In this document: positions 24,129 through 31,251 of the stretch, in pieces
How the letters are laid out: each line of letters opens with the position of its first letter
How positions within the stretch are numbered: the stretch's first letter is position 1
Assembly (NCBI RefSeq): GCF_024543085.1
Contig: NZ_JANHNZ010000014.1
Span: 1 to 36,103, forward strand
Length of the DNA: 36,103 bases
Source of the DNA: Granulicatella seriolae
GTDB taxonomy: Bacteria; Bacillota; Bacilli; Lactobacillales; Aerococcaceae
Direction: 5' to 3'
Notes under the pieces: model-generated
What the model was told of the DNA's origin: nothing
The model's input: only the letters and a program-made list of their open reading frames with translations
The model's database searches: none
Program-made: the position numbers and the translations under genes

Positions 24129-24674
24129 CATTCAAGTGCAAAAGTCGGGAAAAAAGATATCCAGAGAACTATTGGGAGCAACTATAAACATAATTTAAAA
24201 GTTGCTTTTCAGCTGTCATGGTTGTTCTTATTTTCACTTTTTTTAATTTTAATATATTTTTATGGCACAACCTCTATTGGAGCGCCTATTGTCCAATTAG
24301 TTGAAGAAGATATGCCAACTGCGGTGGGCCTTTTTATTTATCTCCTTATTCTACTGGAATTGTTATTTATTACGATATGCTTTTCTATCGTGAAACGTTC
24401 TCAATTTGATAATAAAAAATCAAATATAGGAGCACATGAAGAGGTTCTGATTAACTCTTTTGGTATAACCATCTTTTCGGAGAAGCCATCGGATAAAGTA
24501 GACTATAGAATTGCTTGGGACTCAGTGGAAGAAATTGACCTCAAAAAGCAGTATTTGTACATTTATACGACATCAAAATCAGACCTGAATCTATCTATTC
24601 CTAGCAGATATTTTTCTGACGATGATTTGTTGAGAAAAATAAATCAGATTCAAGATCAGGAGGGTGAGGAATAA

Positions 24675-25220
24675 ATGGAAGATGTTCGTTTAAAGGGAAC
24701 AATTACAAAAATGGAAGTTTTGAAGGATACACCTGTATATTTTTTTAAATCAGGACACCTACTCGTTTTACTGGTAACGGATGTCATGGTAGCATTTTTA
24801 GCTGTATTTCTGTTTTCTACATTAAGCAGATACTACCCTGAACTATCTATAATTAGGTGGCATCATATACTCTTTATGATCCTTATTATTTTTTTGATAC
24901 AAATTATAAAGGACACTTCAATATTCCTTATGAAGAATTCTCAAGCTAAGGCATTTGGTAGTCAGATAGAAGTCTCCTTGTCAGAAACAGAAATTTCAGT
25001 GGCTACTTTTTGGGATGGTGGAGAAAAAAATATTACCGCTAACTGGTCAGGTATCAAAAAGATTAGTGATACAGGACCTTTAATAGTTGTACATTTGAAA
25101 AGTGGAAGAGTGATGACTATTTATTTAGGGCTTGCTGACTCCGAAACACAAAAGGAAGAAGTGCTAACGGTTATTAGACAGAAAGCGGAAGAGCATGGTA
25201 TTGCTGTGAAGGGTTTTTAG
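24675..25220 (+). CDS. YcxB-like membrane protein, type B, pair 3
   Basis: The 181-aa type B paralogue begins MEDVRLKGTITKMEVLKD and ends IRQKAEEHGIAVKGF. It has two helices (about 30-52 and 66-88) and a C-terminal YcxB-like half with SQIEVSLSETEISVATFW. Its ATG directly abuts the stop of the disrupted type A gene, behind GGAGGGTGAGG. With the upstream partner broken by an element that carries a terminator, expression is probably low. Confidence 0.75.
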   Translation: MEDVRLKGTITKMEVLKDTPVYFFKSGHLLVLLVTDVMVAFLAVFLFSTLSRYYPELSIIRWHHILFMILIIFLIQIIKDTSIFLMKNSQAKAFGSQIEVSLSETEISVATFWDGGEKNITANWSGIKKISDTGPLIVVHLKSGRVMTIYLGLADSETQKEEVLTVIRQKAEEHGIAVKGF

Positions 25221-25297
25221 GGCGCAAAAATAATGGAGCAGTTGTTGAACAGAATTGCTTGCCAACTCTGTAAACAAAGCAATCCAAGGAGGGCAAC

Positions 25298-25816
25298 ATG
25301 GAAATTACAGGTAGTGGACAGATTACGAAAAAAGATATTTGGGTAAGCCTTAAATATTCTTATAAATATATTTTACTAACGCCATTAGGATCAATAATCA
25401 TTTTCACATGTTTAGCCATGATATTTCTTAACCATTATTTTGATATAGCATTCTATGGATATTTTGATAGTTGGCAGATTATTAGTATAGTGGCGTCGAT
25501 ATTAATTATTCTGCTTGTTTTAGCTGAAATGATTAAACAATTTAAAGGTAAAAAATTAAATTTAGGGCGACAGGAAACGGTTTTGATAGATTTATCTGGA
25601 ATAACAATATCATCAAAATCCCCATTACAAAGAGAAGAGTATCGCATTGATTGGAATGTAGTGGAGGATATTCAGCTCAAAAAAGGCTATCTGCATATCT
25701 ATACGAAACCAGCATCAAAGCTTCATTTTTTTATCCCGCTCAGGTATTTCTCTGAGGGCAATCTTTTAGAAACCATACATCAAATTCAAGCGTCAAGTGA
25801 GGTGAAAAACCAATGA
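25298..25816 (+). CDS. YcxB-like membrane protein, type A, pair 4 (divergent)
   Basis: The 172-aa type A paralogue is more diverged. It opens GSGQITKKDIW and has two helices (about 28-48 and 60-78), followed by TVLIDLSGITISSKSP, YRIDWNVVEDIQLKKGYLHI and FIPLRYFSE. The ATG follows AAGGAGGG. Unlike the other pairs it has no promoter-terminator module in front (the 77-base gap contains none), so it is either read from upstream or uses an unseen promoter. Confidence 0.7.
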   Translation: MEITGSGQITKKDIWVSLKYSYKYILLTPLGSIIIFTCLAMIFLNHYFDIAFYGYFDSWQIISIVASILIILLVLAEMIKQFKGKKLNLGRQETVLIDLSGITISSKSPLQREEYRIDWNVVEDIQLKKGYLHIYTKPASKLHFFIPLRYFSEGNLLETIHQIQASSEVKNQ

Positions 25817-26328
25817 AAGAGATTATTTTAAAGGGCAAAATTAGCAGAGTAGACGCTCTCAAGAATACACCTAGGGTACTTTTACAGCCAAAAGTTTTAC
25901 TAGGTTATCTCTTATACATTCTACTCATCGTTCTGTGTGTGTCTTATTTGCTCCCTCGTTTTGGCTGGCACCATGCAATAAGCTTATTTGTAGTGCTTCT
26001 TTTATTGGTAATTCTACAAATGAGTTGGAATTCACTAATGGGAAATTCTCAGCATAGGGTATTTGCTAGTCTGCTAGAATATCGGCTTTCAGAAGCTGGA
26101 ATTTTGCAAAAGATGTCGTGGAATGGGGTAGAAAAAAATAGCATGATTGACTGGTCTGGAATCCAAGCGATTAGTAACGTGGGACCATTTATTACCTTCA
26201 AATTAAAGGAAGCTAGCGATTTCTCGATTTTTCCAAGTCTTTTCGAGTCTGAGGCACAGAAGGAAGAGGTGTTAACCTTTCTTCGCCAGCAATCGAATGA
26301 GTTTGGGATTGTTACTCACGGTTTTTAG
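25813..26328 (+). CDS. YcxB-like membrane protein, type B, pair 4 (divergent)
   Basis: The 171-aa type B paralogue begins MKEIILKGKISRVDALKN and has two helices. It ends LRQQSNEFGIVTHGF, the counterpart of the conserved KGF ending of its sisters. Its start overlaps the stop of its type A partner (ATGA), so translation is coupled. This is the most diverged pair and probably the oldest duplicate. Confidence 0.7.
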   Translation: MKEIILKGKISRVDALKNTPRVLLQPKVLLGYLLYILLIVLCVSYLLPRFGWHHAISLFVVLLLLVILQMSWNSLMGNSQHRVFASLLEYRLSEAGILQKMSWNGVEKNSMIDWSGIQAISNVGPFITFKLKEASDFSIFPSLFESEAQKEEVLTFLRQQSNEFGIVTHGF

Positions 26329-26379
26329 TCTAAGTTGGCAAAGAAACCCACAGTTCACAGGCAAAAAGGAGGAATTTTC

Positions 26380-27843
26380 ATGGGAGAAGAAATACTTAGC
26401 CTACAGAACCTTACCCTATCTTTTAATGACAAAGACCTGTTCCACATAAAAAAACTAACAGTCTCTCATGGAGATAGAATAGGGATTATAGGAGATAACG
26501 GTAGTGGCAAATCCTCTCTATTAAAATTAATTACGGGTGAAATAGCTCCTAGCTCAGGAAGGATAAAGACAAAGACCCAGTTTAAGCATTTTAAACAAAT
26601 TGATGAAGCTAATGATGATGCCCAGAACGAACTAGACTATGAACTACTTTCTTATCTGAAAGTTCCCCTTGTAGATGTGCAGGCATTAAGTGGTGGTGAG
26701 AAACAAAAATATCGCTTAAGTTATTTTATTTCTGGAAATCAAGAGCCGTTACTATTGGATGAGCCGACCAATCATTTGGATCAAGAAGGTATCAAGTTTA
26801 TTACTGAAAGATTGTTGTCGTATCCCAATACTATCCTTATGGTTAGCCACAATAGAGACATATTGAATCGACTAGTCAACAAAATTTGGTTGATTGAGAA
26901 CGGAGAAATATCCGAGTATATAGGAAACTATGATGAGTTTATGGCGCAAAGAACTATTGAGCAGATAACCAATAAAAACGATTATGACAAATACCTACAA
27001 ACCAAAAAACAGCTTGAAATGGCGAAAAACAACAAGTTAGAAGAAGCCAAGCGAATGAGCACCATTAGTAAATCTCAAAAAAATAAACGAATTAGTCCCG
27101 GACGATTATCCGCCACAAAGGACAAGAAAACCGCTCAGAAAGGAATCGAAAGAGCCGCCAAAAATATCGAAAACAAGATATCAAGTCTTGAAGAGGTTCG
27201 TTTAATAGAAAAGAAGCCACCTCTTGTTTTTCCTCTTGAAAACTTTGTAGCATTAAATAACAAGATTCCAATAATAGCTAGCGACATTCACATTGTTACC
27301 AATAATGGTCTTGTTCTGGTAGATAAGAGTAGCTTACAATTTGGACGAGCTGAAAAAGTCGCTATTCTAGGTCCCAATGGTTCAGGCAAGACCTCCTTGA
27401 TCAACTACATTCTTTCTGAAGAAGAGGGGGTATTTGTTTCCAGTAAAGCTCAAATATCTCTCTATAGGCAATTAGAATATACCGAACTAATTGATGCGAA
27501 TCCGGTGCAATACATCTCAGATATGTCTGATTACTCCAAGGATTTTATCATTACTGTATTAACTAAGTTAGGTCTTGAAGGGGCTTCTTTAAGAACAAAC
27601 ATGAAGGACCTTAGTGGCGGAGAACGAACCAAAGTTGCCTTAGCCAAAACATTTTTAGTCCCATCCAACATCGTGATATTGGATGAACCAACTAATTTTC
27701 TAGACCTCAATACCATAAAAGCACTTGAGAACGTCATTGTTGAGTACCCCGGAATGGTAATCTTTACATCACACGACGAAGAGTTTGTTAAACATACGGC
27801 TACCTCCATTTATGAAATTAGAGATAAGCGACTAAGACATTAG
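26380..27843 (+). CDS. ABC-F protein, Msr/Vga/Lsa-like ribosome protection ATPase
   Basis: The 487-aa protein carries two ABC domains and no membrane segment. The first has GDNGSGKS (38-45), LSGGE (103-107) and LLLDEPTNHLD (124-134). The second has GPNGSGKT, LSGGERTK and VILDEPTNFLD. A long Lys-rich linker (about 190-290) between them is the antibiotic-resistance or P-site motif region. Length and layout resemble Msr(D) and Vga/Lsa, which displace macrolides, lincosamides, streptogramins or pleuromutilins from the ribosome. Whether this protein confers resistance is not shown. ATG 26380 is chosen over an in-frame TTG at 26335 because AAGGAGG precedes it. It ends in a strong terminator. Confidence 0.88.
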   Translation: MGEEILSLQNLTLSFNDKDLFHIKKLTVSHGDRIGIIGDNGSGKSSLLKLITGEIAPSSGRIKTKTQFKHFKQIDEANDDAQNELDYELLSYLKVPLVDVQALSGGEKQKYRLSYFISGNQEPLLLDEPTNHLDQEGIKFITERLLSYPNTILMVSHNRDILNRLVNKIWLIENGEISEYIGNYDEFMAQRTIEQITNKNDYDKYLQTKKQLEMAKNNKLEEAKRMSTISKSQKNKRISPGRLSATKDKKTAQKGIERAAKNIENKISSLEEVRLIEKKPPLVFPLENFVALNNKIPIIASDIHIVTNNGLVLVDKSSLQFGRAEKVAILGPNGSGKTSLINYILSEEEGVFVSSKAQISLYRQLEYTELIDANPVQYISDMSDYSKDFIITVLTKLGLEGASLRTNMKDLSGGERTKVALAKTFLVPSNIVILDEPTNFLDLNTIKALENVIVEYPGMVIFTSHDEEFVKHTATSIYEIRDKRLRH

Positions 27844-27881
27844 GATGTTTGATGGGGAGCTGGTTAATGAAGCAACCTAAT

Positions 27882-27920
27882 AAAAAGTGACTTGTCTAGT
27901 TGATAGGCAAGTCACTTTTT
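27882..27920 (+). terminator. Terminator behind the ABC-F gene
   Basis: AAAAAGTGACTTG pairs perfectly with CAAGTCACTTTTT around a 13-nt loop. It is symmetrical, so it can work in both directions. Confidence 0.85.
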
Positions 27921-27974
27921 ATCCATTAACTTAGTCTTAGGGTAGTCATACTTCAATTTTTCTAAAAAACATGC

Positions 27975-27980
27975 TATAAT
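27975..27980 (+). promoter_or_regulatory. Promoter (-10) of the antitoxin RNA
   Basis: An extended -10, TGCTATAAT (TATAAT 27975-27980), lies ahead of the antisense RNA. The -35 (TTCAAT, 17 bases upstream) is weak. Confidence 0.6.
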
Positions 27981-27986
27981 AAAAGC

Positions 27987-28100
27987 CAAAGAGGACGTAC
28001 TAGAATACGCCCTCCGGTAGACCGTTTAAGACGGTAGCATTAGTTTGTTGGTTAAATAAACCCGTCAATCCTGCTAAAGATTATGACGGGTTTATTTTTT
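27987..28100 (+). ncRNA. Antitoxin RNA of a par/Fst-like type I system
   Basis: A ~110-nt transcript is expected from the promoter at 27975 to the terminator at 28054-28100. It has GGAGGGC-like and GGTAGACCGTTTAAGACGGT structures near its 5' half. It converges with the toxin mRNA on the opposite strand and overlaps it across the shared bidirectional terminator. This is the arrangement of RNA II of the enterococcal par locus. Confidence 0.65.
28054..28100. terminator. Bidirectional terminator shared by toxin and antitoxin RNAs
   Basis: AAATAAACCCGTCA pairs perfectly with TGACGGGTTTATTT around a 16-nt loop, with T-runs on both strands. The toxin stop codon lies within it. Confidence 0.85.
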
Positions 28101-28193
28101 GTTGTTTTCGATGAACGTTACTACTAGGGCAAGTAACGCAATGATTAACAATCCAAAGTTAATCATTAGCCCTAACGCTTCCGCAACAGACAA
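28092..28193 (-). CDS. Holin-like / Fst-family type I toxin, 33 aa
   Basis: The small hydrophobic peptide begins MSVAEALGLMINFG, continues LLIIALLALVVTF and ends IENNKK. It has one transmembrane helix and a charged tail, as in the 'putative holin-like toxin' (Hol_Tox) and Fst/TxpA peptides, which damage membranes when overproduced. The TTG start at 28193 follows AGGAGT by eight bases and matches the family's usual MSV start. Translation is expected to be kept low by the convergent antisense RNA. The gene is too short for ordinary gene callers. Confidence 0.85.
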   Translation of the reverse strand: MSVAEALGLMINFGLLIIALLALVVTFIENNKK

Positions 28194-28280
28194 AAATTGC
28201 TACTCCTTTCGAAGAAGTAGGAAGATACCCATAGGCACCACCCCCTAGAGTAGCTACCGCCATAAACTTTCTACACTACT

Positions 28281-28286
28281 ATTATA
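28281..28286 (-). promoter_or_regulatory. Promoter (-10) of the toxin mRNA
   Basis: On the minus strand, TGTTATAAT (TATAAT at 28286-28281, extended -10) lies 88 bases before the toxin start. The 5' leader carries a second 34-codon frame (28263-28159) that overlaps the toxin in another frame and has no clear ribosome site. Confidence 0.6.
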
Positions 28287-28291
28287 ACATT

Positions 28292-28338
28292 AAAATACGC
28301 CGAAAACATAAATAGAGTATGTTTTTCGGCGTATTTTT
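28292..28338. terminator. Bidirectional terminator-like hairpin
   Basis: AAAATACGCCGAAAACATA pairs with TATGTTTTTCGGCGTATTTT (one bulge). It isolates the toxin-antitoxin locus from the XRE module to the right. Confidence 0.75.
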
Positions 28339-28400
28339 CATTCGCAAAAAAATAATTATCTAATTTTAAGTAGCGAGACCTCACCCCTATACCCACAACA

Positions 28401-28474
28401 AGCCCCACCAGAGAAGGGAACTGAAGTCACGGCGGTGACACCGCATTGGCATCAGCTCCCTTCTCTGGTGGGCT
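28401..28474. repeat. Long hairpin with a remnant core, 3' of the XRE operon
   Basis: AGCCCCACCAGAGAAGGGA pairs with TCCCTTCTCTGGTGGGCT. The ~20-base loop keeps only CGGTG and CACCG, the tips of the multi-hairpin core. Arms and left flank (from 28381) are repeated at 29304-29342, so this is a deleted or empty version of the hairpin at 29325-29726. It can terminate the minus-strand operon. Confidence 0.75.
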
Positions 28475-28501
28475 TTCTAGTCCAAAGCACCATTTGGCAA
28501 C

Positions 28502-28942
28502 TTAATACTTTCTATTGTAATAAGCCCAAAGAGCAACTCTTAGGAGAGAAATAGATAGGGATACTACCATCAGTGTGTAAAATACCGTCATATTGAAATA
28601 AACTGACACGAGCATGGCGGTTAAGACACCGGCCATTACCAAAGTCGTAGTCATGGTGTTAACTTGATTGCCTATAAAAATCTTACGTTCGTCGTGTTCT
28701 TTAATGTAAAGCTGACTAAGTTTTGACTCATTTTTTAAAGCTCGGCTATATTGAACAATGAGAGCAAAAGTAAGGGCGAATAGGGCAACAAAAACTCCTG
28801 TAGTAAAGCCGCCTGAAAAGCCCTCAGATATGCCAACATTCTTTCGAATGACAAAGCCTCCAATAATAACTGCCAACCAAACAATCGTTAGAGCAATAAC
28901 CGCCTTTAATCTTTTTGACAACGTTTCTCTATATTTTTCCAT
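28502..28942 (-). CDS. Small membrane protein paired with XRE regulator
   Basis: The 146-aa protein has four hydrophobic segments (near 15-32, 42-63, 96-113 and 117-136) and a charged central loop with KESKLSQLYIKEHDERKIFI. Membrane proteins of this type commonly lie behind short YozG-like XRE regulators in Firmicutes; no function is known. Its ATG overlaps the regulator stop (TAATG), so the two are translationally coupled. The regulator may control, or be anchored by, this protein, which is inference. Confidence 0.8.
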   Translation of the reverse strand: MEKYRETLSKRLKAVIALTIVWLAVIIGGFVIRKNVGISEGFSGGFTTGVFVALFALTFALIVQYSRALKNESKLSQLYIKEHDERKIFIGNQVNTMTTTLVMAGVLTAMLVSVYFNMTVFYTLMVVSLSISLLRVALWAYYNRKY

Positions 28943-29148
28943 TATTCTTCCCCGCTTTCTGAAAAATCAAATACATCTTCTATGGTCAGCCCAAAATATG
29001 TCGCAATTTTATAAGCCAGTACCAATGATGAAGTGTACTTTTCCGTCTCGATAGATGTGATGGTCTGCCTAGTGACGCCCACTGCCAGAGCCAGTTCCTC
29101 TTGAGAAATCTTGTTCTTTTTTCGTAGTTCAGCTATTCTAGTTTTCAA
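28942..29148 (-). CDS. Small XRE-family HTH regulator (YozG-like)
   Basis: The 68-aa protein is essentially one Cro/C1-type helix-turn-helix domain, with SQEELALAVGVTRQTITSIE at about 15-34 and the ending YFGLTIEDVFDFSE. The start is TTG at 29148, supported by GGAGG six bases upstream. The promoter lies about 40 bases further and is covered by three 23-bp-spaced repeats, so autoregulation is likely. It is the first gene of a two-gene operon. Confidence 0.9.
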   Translation of the reverse strand: MKTRIAELRKKNKISQEELALAVGVTRQTITSIETEKYTSSLVLAYKIATYFGLTIEDVFDFSESGEE

Positions 29149-29163
29149 ATCGCACCTCCATAT

Positions 29164-29226
29164 GCATAGTTCGCTTTACATTTATAGTATAGTTGACTTT
29201 GCATAAAGTGTCAAGTAAACTTTGCA
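29164..29226 (-). promoter_or_regulatory. XRE operon promoter with three phased operators
   Basis: On the minus strand, TTGACA (29214-29209), a 17-base spacer and TATACT (29191-29186) form a near-consensus promoter. Three direct repeats of TGCAAAGTNNACTATNC type lie at 29164-29180, 29187-29203 and 29210-29226, starting exactly 23 bp apart and covering the -35, the spacer/-10 and the start region. They are good candidates for binding by the 68-aa regulator. Confidence 0.75.
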
Positions 29227-29324
29227 AAAAAAATTAGAATTTTTATTTTCTGAATTTCTTAACACAATCCAGACTATTTTTATTACTATATAAAGTAAAA
29301 AACTCACCCCCATACCCACAACAA

Positions 29325-29726
29325 GCCCCACCAGAGAAGGGAATTGAAGTCACGGTGTAGAGCATAGCTGAAGCACAGTAGCTGTTTGGGGCTGGAAAAA
29401 AGTCCAAATGGTAACCAAATAAAAGAGTTTCCCAGAAATCTATCCGTACAGAACGGTGTAAAGCATAGCTGACGCACAGTGGATGTTTCGGCTTCAGCCG
29501 ATTACAGCCACGTAGACAGCTAAGCCAGTGAGACCTTGGCTCACGGCGGTGCCACCGTTCCCGTTTCGGATAGATTTCTGGGGAACTCTTTTATGATTTA
29601 GAAACTTTTTCATTTTATTACAGACTTTTTGCCCAGCCTTTTACAGATACGTAGACAGCTAAGCCGAGAGACCAAGGCTCACGGCGGTGCCACCGCATTG
29701 ACTTCAGTTCCCTTCTCTGGTGGGGC
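29325..29726. repeat. Long hairpin with core, split by a nested MITE-like element
   Basis: The outer arms are CCCCACCAGAGAAGGGAA (29326-29343) and its complement ending at 29725. The core begins after them (CACGGTGTAGAGCATAGCTG) and resumes at about 29640 (ACAGATACGTAGACAGCTAAG ... CGGTGCCACCG). Between lies a complete ~250-bp element (29388-29638). This is a direct record of one repeat inserting into another. Confidence 0.75.
29388..29638. mobile_element. MITE-like element with AAAAAGTC ends and full core, nested
   Basis: The left end GGGCTGGAAAAAAGTC and right end GACTTTTTGCCCAGCC are imperfect inverted repeats. The internal arms AAAAGAGTTTCCCAGAAATC and complement (29421-29590) enclose a core at 29452-29559 (AACGGTG ... 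CACCGTT). It is the reverse-oriented sister of the element at 13298-13544, including the TTTATGATTTAGAAA and GGTAACCAAAT flanks inside the ends. No coding region. Confidence 0.75.
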
Positions 29727-29805
29727 GTTCTAATCCACAGCACCATTTCCAAAATGTCGTTTCGGCAACAGCTTTGTTAAACTTCTATTAATTGCCTTCT
29801 GTCTC

Positions 29806-29834
29806 TTGTTTTTTTGTGGTATTTTCGATAGGAT
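29806..29834 (+). promoter_or_regulatory. Possible dacA promoter
   Basis: TTGTTT (29806-29811), a 17-base spacer and TAGGAT (29829-29834) lie 36 bases ahead of the dacA start. Confidence 0.45.
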
Positions 29835-29869
29835 AAGGAACAGAAATAAAACACATTAGGGGACTAACC

Positions 29870-31195
29870 ATGAATACACTAAAACGAACCATAAAAGGTG
29901 GAATACTTGCTATGGCAGCCTTTTTAACCATAAGCACAACCAACAACACAAGCATACAAGCACTAGAAGCCCAAGACGTTGACGCAAAAGCTGTTCTAGT
30001 CATCGAACAATCGAGCGGACAGATTCTCTTCCAAAAAAATCCAGATGAAGTTCTAAAGATAGCATCAATGAGCAAGATGGCGACTCAATACCTAGTTAAT
30101 GAAGCCGTAGCGAACGGCGAAACCAGCTGGGACGCACCAGTCACCATCAGCCAAAGAGTTATGGACACCAGTGCCAACTACGAACTATCCAACGTACCAC
30201 TAAGAACCAACGAAACCTACACCGTTAAAGAACTATACGAAGCCATGTCCATCTTCTCGGCAAATGGCGCTACCATCGCCTTGGCAGAGCACCTAGCAGG
30301 CACGGAAGACCAGTGGGTGGAACGTATACAGGCTAAGCTAACTTCGTGGGGCATTACCGATGCTAGCTTTATCAATGCGTCAGGCTTGCCCAACCAGTAC
30401 GGCTTGAGCAATAAAAAAACCAATCTGCCAGATAACGCTGAAAATAGCATGTCAGCCCGTTCGGTAGCTATACTAGCTAGACATTTGGTGACGGATTACC
30501 CTGATTCGCTGCAAGTTTCTTCTATTGCAGAAAAGGTCTTCCATCCGGGTACGATAGACGAGACCCTCATGACCAACTACAATCTCTTGGTACCAGGACT
30601 GCTCTTCGGTCGCCAAGGTGTAACTGGTCTGAAAACAGGGACGACTGATGATTCAGGTGCTTCCGTGACCACAACCGCTACCGAAAATGGTATGTCTGTC
30701 ATCTCGGTCTTGATTGGGGCATCCCAGTCCATGGCACGATTTTCTGAAACGGACAAAATTCTTGATCAAGTCTTTGCTGCTTATGAACTCTTGCCACTGG
30801 TTACTGCCAACAATTCTGTTAAAGGAGTGACTCCTTATCCGGTTGTTGACGGGGTTGATGAGTATTTGTCGCTGAATTATGGTAAGGATTATCAAGCTGT
30901 TGTTCCTAAAGGTACAGCGGTCAGCCAGATTAGCATGACCTTTACACCAAACCCAGAACTTCTCAATGCCAACAACCAGCTGAAGGCTCCTATTGCAGCA
31001 GACCAACCAGTTGGGACCATTAATATTGATGTTCCCGGAGAAAACCTAGGCTTCCTACAAGCTGGCGAAGGCAACCAAGTACCCGCACTAGCCTCCTTTG
31101 AGATTAAAGAAGCCAACATCCTCGTTAAACTATTCCGTTCTATCCAAAGTTTTTTCAAAGGCATTATCGGTGCCATCAGTGGAATCTTTGGCTAG
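29870..31195 (+). CDS. dacA: D-alanyl-D-alanine carboxypeptidase (PBP5/DacA type)
   Basis: The 441-aa penicillin-binding protein trims the terminal D-Ala from peptidoglycan pentapeptides outside the membrane. A signal peptide covers about residues 1-34. The active-site motifs are SMSK (Ser66/Lys69), SAN (130-132) and KTG (255-257). The C-terminal PBP5 domain follows (about 300-410), and the protein ends in an amphipathic membrane anchor (ILVKLFRSIQSFFKGIIGAI, from 417), as in DacA. The ATG follows AGGGGA. It lies directly upstream of the serS T-box, an order common in this bacterial group. Expression is separate from serS because a strong promoter lies between them. Confidence 0.95.
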   Translation: MNTLKRTIKGGILAMAAFLTISTTNNTSIQALEAQDVDAKAVLVIEQSSGQILFQKNPDEVLKIASMSKMATQYLVNEAVANGETSWDAPVTISQRVMDTSANYELSNVPLRTNETYTVKELYEAMSIFSANGATIALAEHLAGTEDQWVERIQAKLTSWGITDASFINASGLPNQYGLSNKKTNLPDNAENSMSARSVAILARHLVTDYPDSLQVSSIAEKVFHPGTIDETLMTNYNLLVPGLLFGRQGVTGLKTGTTDDSGASVTTTATENGMSVISVLIGASQSMARFSETDKILDQVFAAYELLPLVTANNSVKGVTPYPVVDGVDEYLSLNYGKDYQAVVPKGTAVSQISMTFTPNPELLNANNQLKAPIAADQPVGTINIDVPGENLGFLQAGEGNQVPALASFEIKEANILVKLFRSIQSFFKGIIGAISGIFG

Positions 31196-31217
31196 GCACA
31201 AAACCATTTGCCATGAG

Positions 31218-31245
31218 TTGACAAGTGGGCGAAAATCACTATAAT
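31218..31245 (+). promoter_or_regulatory. serS promoter
   Basis: Consensus TTGACA (31218-31223), a 16-base spacer and TATAAT (31240-31245) stand directly before the T-box leader. Confidence 0.85.
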
Positions 31246-31251
31246 TAAAGA

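Larger units (their letters stand above)
23715..24149 (+). mobile_element. 435-bp non-coding mobile element with 16-bp inverted ends and 24-bp target duplication
   Basis: The ends CCCGACTTTTGCACTT (23715-23730) and AAGTGCAAAAGTCGGG (24134-24149) are perfect inverted repeats. The flanking 24 bases (23691-23714 and 24150-24173, starting AAAAAAGATATCC) are identical direct repeats. The element encodes no protein longer than about a dozen residues, so a transposase must act in trans. Long target duplications of this size are known for the IS1202 group and are otherwise rare. That assignment is inference. Confidence 0.85.
23661..24674 (+). pseudogene. Type A YcxB-like gene of pair 3, disrupted by a mobile element
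   Basis: The intact start (AAGGAGGACAAC then ATG; GSGEVSKKDIQRTI) runs to 23714, where a 435-bp element interrupts codon 18. The rest resumes in frame at 24174 and runs to 24674, with the usual VLINSFGITIFSEK, YRIAWDSVEEIDLKKQYLYI and SIPSRYFSD blocks. Removing the element and one copy of the 24-bp target duplication restores a full ~185-codon gene, so the insertion is recent. A 150-codon remnant from TTG 24222 is open but has lost the first helix start and has no ribosome site. Confidence 0.85.
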
